Positions 58,538-64,000 of a DNA stretch of 64,000 nucleotides are shown here, piece by piece. The DNA is taken from NCBI RefSeq assembly GCF_025024155.1, contig NW_026251747.1, positions 124,001 to 188,000 of the forward strand. The letters are read 5' to 3'. Source of the stretch: Gamsiella multidivaricata (Eukaryota > Mortierellomycota > Mortierellomycetes > Mortierellales > Mortierellaceae). The notes under the pieces are model-generated. The model saw nothing but the letters and a program-made list of their open reading frames with translations. It had not been told where the DNA came from and made no database searches. Made by a program: the position numbers and the translations under genes. Numbering within the stretch: position 1 is the first letter of the stretch; every line of letters begins with the position of its first letter.

Positions 58538-60164
58538 ATGAGTATCTCGTTACCTCCCTCCTTCAACTATTCCCTGCCGCAATCAAAGGTTTTCTTCATT
58601 GGACTTGCTGGTAAGTGGTGCACTATCAGCACATTAATCGCACTCCATATCAGTCAGTGTGGGGTAAAAACCATGGCCAAACCTTCTTCTGCTTCTAAAG
58701 TTGACCGAACGTATTTCTTTCATTTTGATAAATAGGCGGCGCTGACTCTGGAAAGGTACATGCGGCGTGGATTCTGAAAGTCGATGGGTCCTGTAGGGAG
58801 AGCGATATCCCACTACTAAGCCTTTCACATTTTCGTTGCCCTGTTCCTCCCAACTTACACAGGAAGCGTTTTGCAGAGTCCTGATCGAGCAATTGCAAAA
58901 GAACCAGGTCGTGGACAGCAGCAAGGCGCTTTTGCTACACCTTCACGACTATTACAGGGAGCCCACGGACGAGGATCGCGTCAGAATCGCGAGCGGTCTC
59001 TACAACTTTGACCACCCAGGTATATATCTACCGATCTATCTCTCAAGACAATACCAAGCCATGCGAACCTCACTTAACAACAGCAATTTGGTACCAATTG
59101 GTTCCACGGATCATGTACTAGATGCGTTTGATTGGGATCTGCTTGCACAAGTCCTGGATGACCTCAAGGAGGGCAACGTGACTAGGTTCCCCAAATTCGA
59201 CTTCGCGACAAAGAAGAGGTAGGAGGACCTAATGCTGGACCGTGTAGGATGGATAACGTTGGATAGAAAACTCTAACGTACTACTTCTACTATCAAATGG
59301 GTCAGGACATTTGAGGCACGTTCAAAGGGTCTAGAAGATCCGAATGTGATTCTCCTGGAAGGCATCTTTGCTCTCTACAGCCAGCGGATTCGTGAACTTT
59401 TGAACATGAAGGTGCGCAATGCGACATTTCGTTTTGGAGATCGGATCTTTCACGGGAAATCACAAAATACTTATGGCTCATGTCTATCGCGATAGCTCTT
59501 TGTGGATGTGGATGATGATGCACGGTTGGCAAACAGAGGTATGAATATCGATAAAGGAAGAGTCTCATTCCTGAGCACTATAACTTCAAGGTTGGAAACG
59601 ACTAACCAAGCAAACATGCATAAAAAAAATGATCTAGTCGCACGTAAAGTTGCAGAAGTGAACCCTGACCCCATTGATCACATTCTCACGGAATACGTAC
59701 GTTTCGTAAAACCAGCCTTCGACGACTTTATCCAACCGGTACGAGCCATTGACTGTGTCGCTTCATGTACACTTATTAGGCTTCTCGTGAATGTGCTGAA
59801 TGTTTCTTTCCTTCTTTTTTTTCTTTTGTAGTCGAAAAAGTGGGCGGATATTATTATTCCCCGTGGACTCGAGAATGCGCCTGCCATGGAACTAATCACA
59901 TCCCATGCTGCAGATCTTTTGGGTCGTCACCAACAATCAAATTCCACCCGCCCCTCTCGTATGAACTCCTCGACAGTTTTGCAAGAGATGATGAGTAGTA
60001 CCCCATCCAATGCCTCGTCCACCTGCCCCTCTCCTAGGCCAATCTCAAAATCGGCAGCACACAGCGAAACAGCATCGCGCTCCAGTTTGACATCCTCACC
60101 TGTTCCTAGAAAGGATGTCCTTGGCGGCTTAACTGACAGCCTTTACAAGCCAGTGCCAGAGTAA
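58538..60164 (+). CDS. uridine/cytidine kinase-like protein
   Basis: Pyrimidine-salvage kinase family (uridine or cytidine to the monophosphate). Eight exons fit: 58538-58610, 58736-58755 (20 nt), 58863-59019, 59122-59218, 59307-59412, 59496-59538 (43 nt), 59638-59738 and 59832-60164, giving 309 aa. Family blocks: HLHDYYREPTDEDR, NFDHPDAFDWDLLAQVLDDL, NVILLEGIFALYSQRIRELL, LFVDVDDDARLANRV and DIIIPRGLENAPAMELI. The P-loop reads GGADSGKE, with Glu where the usual Thr/Ser follows GK. The residue comes straight after an exon junction with normal sites. A Ser-rich 80-residue tail is extra. Catalytic activity is therefore uncertain; a divergent or regulatory member is possible. Confidence 0.85.
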
Positions 60165-60333
60165 CTCGTGAGAAAATTGCATTGTATAGTTAATGAATAA
60201 CAGCTGGATCCCCAAGCTGTATTCTACGATTTGTTTTTTAAAATAAATATGTCCATTATATCTCTGGTAATGGAATGCGGATAATATGAATATATATGGG
60301 CAGTGGTGTGCTCGTAACATTTGTCGCTCATGT

Positions 60334-62198
60334 TTATGCTGGCACTGTGGTGGCGGTGGTATCGTTGCTACTGCTCGTAGCTTGTTCTTGCTTGCGCTTC
60401 GAGATCCATGGTGGGAGGACAGGAATAGTACCCCTATTCTCAACATATGGCAGAAAGTTGGCTTGAGGACGATACGACATCACACGGTGAAGTTCTTTGT
60501 TCTGTACGCTCTTGGGAACCCAGTTGAAAATGACATATCGCAAAAGACGCTCATGCCAAGTCTGGACGTCGCATGAGGAATAAAGAGTTCTAATCAGTAT
60601 TTTTTTTTTTTTTTTTTTTTGTAGCAGCTGAGGACATCAACAACCATGCATGTTCCTTACATGTCCATAGATCATTTTCGCCATGAGTTTGCTGCGCTCG
60701 TACTGGCCGCTGACGATAGGATATCGCTGCTCTTTGTAATCTTCGAACGCCCACTCGATGCTTTGAAGGCTCGTGTCGGCCATGTCATTGATACAGTTAG
60801 CGAGAACTACAGCGTCATGAATGGCATTTTGTGCGCCTTGACCTGAACTTGGAAGGAGCTGGAAGAGAAAGTGGCACAGCAGAACACTACATGCGTTAAT
60901 TTTGATCACTTTCACACCTTCTGGAATAAGTGGTTGATTGGGCGGCGTTCTTTACCTTGTGACAAGCTGGTTCAATGGGGCGCAAGGAGGACGGAGAAGG
61001 GCGGGTGAGGTTAAATATGAGTTTCTAGCATAACTCCATAGCCCATTGCTATTTGCGATTAAATACCGCCGACTTCACTTACCATCGCCAATGAGAACCG
61101 TCCTTGAATGGTGCCATGTCGTAAAAAGTTTCTCCTCGAGGAAGACCTTGGAGATTTGATCCTTGGGTGTTGCATCCATAATGTCGCCCATTTTTCCGCC
61201 AACAACAGCCTTGTAGTTGCGATACTCTTGAAGCATGGCATCGACTCCCTCGGGGCCCCACTCGGAAAGCCTGAACATCGCATCTTTAGATTCGGCAACT
61301 GTCTCGATCTGGGTCACCAGAGCCCAGGCAATCCTGTTGCCGGGCACATTGGCAGTGGACCACTAACATCAAAGTTTGTTAGTTGCCTGAGAATAATATA
61401 GCTAAAGGCAATCAACAAGGACTCAGAGTACTTACTGAGTGGTTGGAGCCTGGACGCACAACGCGCTGGAAATGGGAAATAGAATCCTTGACAGTCGGAT
61501 ACTTTTCTGGGTCTAACGGTCCACTTGTTGCAACAACGCAAAGATGTCCAGCGCGTAGGTTCTCTTTGTCCGAGTCTGGCAGTAGACCCTTCTTGTCAAG
61601 ATGCTTATAAAGACTTTGTCGCACAGCACTGTACGCTCCGTCTGCACCGACAAGAATGTCTCCGTGATGAGTCGAGCCGTCCTGCAGCCGAATCATGACG
61701 CCGAGATGGTTCTGTTCGATGGACATGATTTTGGATTGGAAAGAGACCTTTTCGGAAGGCACTTTGGATAGCATGAATTCGTACAGCTGCAGGCGCGCGA
61801 AGAGGATGGTATCGTATCCGCTTCTACGTTGATATCAGATATGGAATATTTATAAAGCCATTTAAGCGGATGCTATTTAAGATGAGTTAACGTTCTGACA
61901 TACTGTCTTACTTTTCTTTGAGACCCTCCGTGTTAAAATCTCCCAGCATGGTCATGCTTTCGTCGTAGATCTCCATTCCATGCGTTGGTAGAGAAAACTT
62001 CATGAGATCGTCAAGAAGCCCAAGCTGTTCAAAGATAGGCAACGTGCCTGAGTTGAAGCCCATGACCGATCCCAGAGGCTTTACAGTCGATGCCTTTTCG
62101 TAGATCATGTAGGGAACATTGATGCGCTCGAGTAAGATGGCTAGCATAACACCACTCAAACCGGCACCGGCGATCATAACGCGTGGTTTATCACTCAT
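60334..62198 (-). CDS. FAD-dependent monooxygenase (PheA/TfdB-type fold), copy 1
   Basis: Group A flavoprotein hydroxylase-like enzyme using FAD, NAD(P)H and O2; substrate unknown. Six exons fit: 62198-61912, 61820-61436, 61362-61083, 60966-60956 (11 nt), 60858-60661 and 60561-60334, giving 462 aa. Residues 7-35 form the FAD-binding Rossmann motif (VMIAGAGLSGVMLAILLER). DGSTHHGDILVGADGAYSAV is the DG motif region. The GD motif straddles the 11-nt exon: GDACHK, then LLPSSGQGAQNAIHDAVVLA. No membrane segment is evident. The neighbouring gene is a paralog in the same orientation with the same splice pattern. Confidence 0.9.
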
Positions 62199-62606
62199 TT
62201 TGTTGGACTCTGGTGGCGGTAGAAAGGGAAAGGAAAGTGGGTGATAAGGAGGGTGGTACAGAAAGGAGAAGAGAGGAAAGGAAGGAATGAAAATGGGCGA
62301 GTCGACTCATGCGCCATAATTGTGGGCAGGACTGGCCGATATGCCATCGATTCTTTGACCTATGCCGCATCTGAGCCCGGGCGGGAGGTGCCTTTGAGGC
62401 GTCATGTTCGCATGTTCGGCGTACAAGTTGTATACAATCCCCACCGGGAAGTCGTAGCGCCAATATATTTTGGAAAATTTAAATTAAAATGAGTACTGCC
62501 CTGTTGAGGTAAGAAAAAGAACTCCAGCACAGCAGCGGGCTCAACAAACTCAAGTTTATGATCAATAGAGCACCATTCCCATGCTGGCATCTGGTTTTCT
62601 TATTCT
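62199..62606. other. spacer between tandem monooxygenase genes
   Basis: Promoter region of copy 1 and 3' end of copy 2. No gene seen. Confidence 0.5.
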
Positions 62607-64000
62607 TCAAGCTGCCTTCTTATGCGCAGCCTTCTCCTCCGCACATCTCTTGGATGGTTTCTGTGGCAGGACTGGGTCGGATCCGCGGTTCTCGACGTAA
62701 TTCAAAAACGCGGCCTGAGGTCTGTAAGTCGCATCTTTGAAGAACTGCCCTGTCTGCACCTTCTTGGGTATCCAATTAAAGATGACATGGCGGATAACTC
62801 GCTCTTTCCAGGTCTACGTTGGTGTTATGAGAATGGATCGCACAGTAAATAAAGAGACCTCGGTGTCTTCCTCGGTGATACGATGGGGAGACGTTTCTTC
62901 TGTTACCTGTCCGTATTGGATAGCGGCCATAATTGCACTCTTGTTCATCATCCTTTTAACAGGCGCATGGCGCTCTGCATAGTACTCTCTAAAAGCAGCG
63001 GTGATGTTTTGGGGAGTAGCTTCACCCATTTCATAAATGCAATTGGCGAGCACCACAGCATCTTGCATGGCATTGACAGCTCCCTGTCCTGCGCTTGGAA
63101 GGAACTATACCCATAGAACAAGAAAATGCATTGAGTGATATTCCTTGATCGCAGCGACGTACAATAATCATGCGTGCTATTGCCTATACCTTATGACAAG
63201 CTGGAAACGTCCGTAGCAGCAATGTAAAAAATGGGGTAGTTAAGTCAGAAGGATCTTTTCGCCCAACATATTGCAGCATGTAGTGGATTGATGCTCTTAC
63301 CATCCCCAATAAGCACAGTCCTTCCATGGTACCATGTTTCAAAGAGTTTCTCCTCAAGGAACGTCTTGGACATATTTTCCTTTGGAGTAGCGTTAATCAA
63401 GTCCCTGATTACCCCTCCCACGGGCGTTGTATATTCGTAGGTCTTTTGCATCAAGCTATCGTCGGCATCCGAACCCCACTCCGAATTGCGGAACATAGCA
63501 TCCCTGGATGCGCTGCCCGACTCGATTTGAACAATAATACCCCAGCACAACCTGTTATCACGCATGTTAACGGTGTGCCACTATTTTATGGCAGTGTAAA
63601 GGGCGACATATTCATAAGAAATTTTAGTCAAAGAAAAAAATCAGCATGTAACAACTCAAAGAGACATACCGTGTAGGGGTCGCCATTGTTGATGACACGT
63701 TGGAACGACGAGATACCACTCTTGATACATGGATACTTCTCAGGGTCCAGAGGATCGGTCGTACCGACCATACACAGATGTCCCATATTCAGTTCTTCCA
63801 TATCGGAAAGCGGCAAGTTTCCGCACTTCTCCAAGTGCTTGTAAAGTCCCTGGCGGACACCAGAATAAGCACCATCCGCGCCGACAAGGATATCGCCATG
63901 ATAGGTCGATCCATCCGCCATTCTGACCATCACACCTAAGTCATTTTGCTCCAGCGAAAGGACCCGCTTTGAGAGGAGAACCTTCTCGGGAGGGACGTGG
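62607..64000 (-). CDS. FAD-dependent monooxygenase, copy 2 (5' end outside window)
   Basis: Paralog of the preceding gene; the N-terminus with the Rossmann motif lies beyond base 64000. Exons visible: (64000)-63670, 63580-63301 (280 nt, same length as in copy 1), 63200-63190 (11 nt), 63104-62907 (198 nt, same) and 62813-62607. Motifs: DGSTYHGDILVGADGAYSGV, the GD motif across the 11-nt exon, and LPSAGQGAVNAMQDAVVLAN. The C-terminus shares RHVIFNWIPKKVQ and YRPQAAFLNYVENRG with copy 1 and then ends in a Lys/Ala-rich tail. The exon lengths show a recent tandem duplication with retained gene structure. Substrate unknown. Confidence 0.9.

Overview
The window is nuclear DNA of an early-diverging filamentous fungus, most likely Mortierellomycota or another Mucoromycota lineage. 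It has many short GT-AG introns, very short exons, AT-rich intergenic runs, conserved eukaryotic housekeeping genes, and an accessory part rich in transposons, F-box/LRR paralogs, FAD monooxygenases and Crinkler-type proteins. The lineage is inferred from gene content. I recognised no bacterial operons, CRISPR arrays, rRNA or tRNA genes.

Housekeeping part (about 0.5-28 kb): IST1 (ESCRT-III regulator, minus), RPN11 (proteasome deubiquitinase, plus), MIC19 (MICOS subunit, minus), CCT7 (chaperonin subunit eta, minus), mitochondrial ribosomal protein uL22m (minus), a 1.1-kb segment with 230-bp inverted repeats around a broken gene, a dead Ty3/gypsy fragment, an UNC93-like transporter (plus), a copper-radical (glyoxal) oxidase (plus), the exocyst subunit SEC3 (minus, 11 exons), a mucin-like single-pass membrane protein (minus) and a WBP11-type splicing protein (minus). 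Exon chains were derived by hand, and coding lengths are multiples of three wherever a full chain is given.

Transposon and effector part (28-43 kb): a decayed hAT element (28080-31585), an intact DDE-transposase ORF, a broken Crinkler gene (CRN-A), a complete PIF/Harbinger element (36216-38784) with both its genes open, and a second broken Crinkler gene (CRN-B). CRN-A and CRN-B share about 263 bp of almost identical DNA covering the end of the header exon, intron 1, a 30-nt exon and the start of intron 2. Their NTPase and C-terminal parts are unrelated in sequence. This looks like module swapping with a breakpoint inside intron 2.

Right part (43-64 kb): MAD3 (spindle checkpoint), a decayed Tc1/mariner element next to a truncated F-box gene, an intact F-box/LRR gene with further fragments of the same family nearby, an unresolved low-complexity gene with a 260-bp polypurine tract, a small unresolved gene head-to-head with a uridine-kinase-like gene that has an altered P-loop, and two tandem FAD monooxygenases. 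The second monooxygenase runs off the window end.

The housekeeping genes have no common pathway. The accessory part reads as a transposon-rich zone in which gene families (Crinkler, F-box/LRR, FAD monooxygenase) duplicate, recombine and decay.
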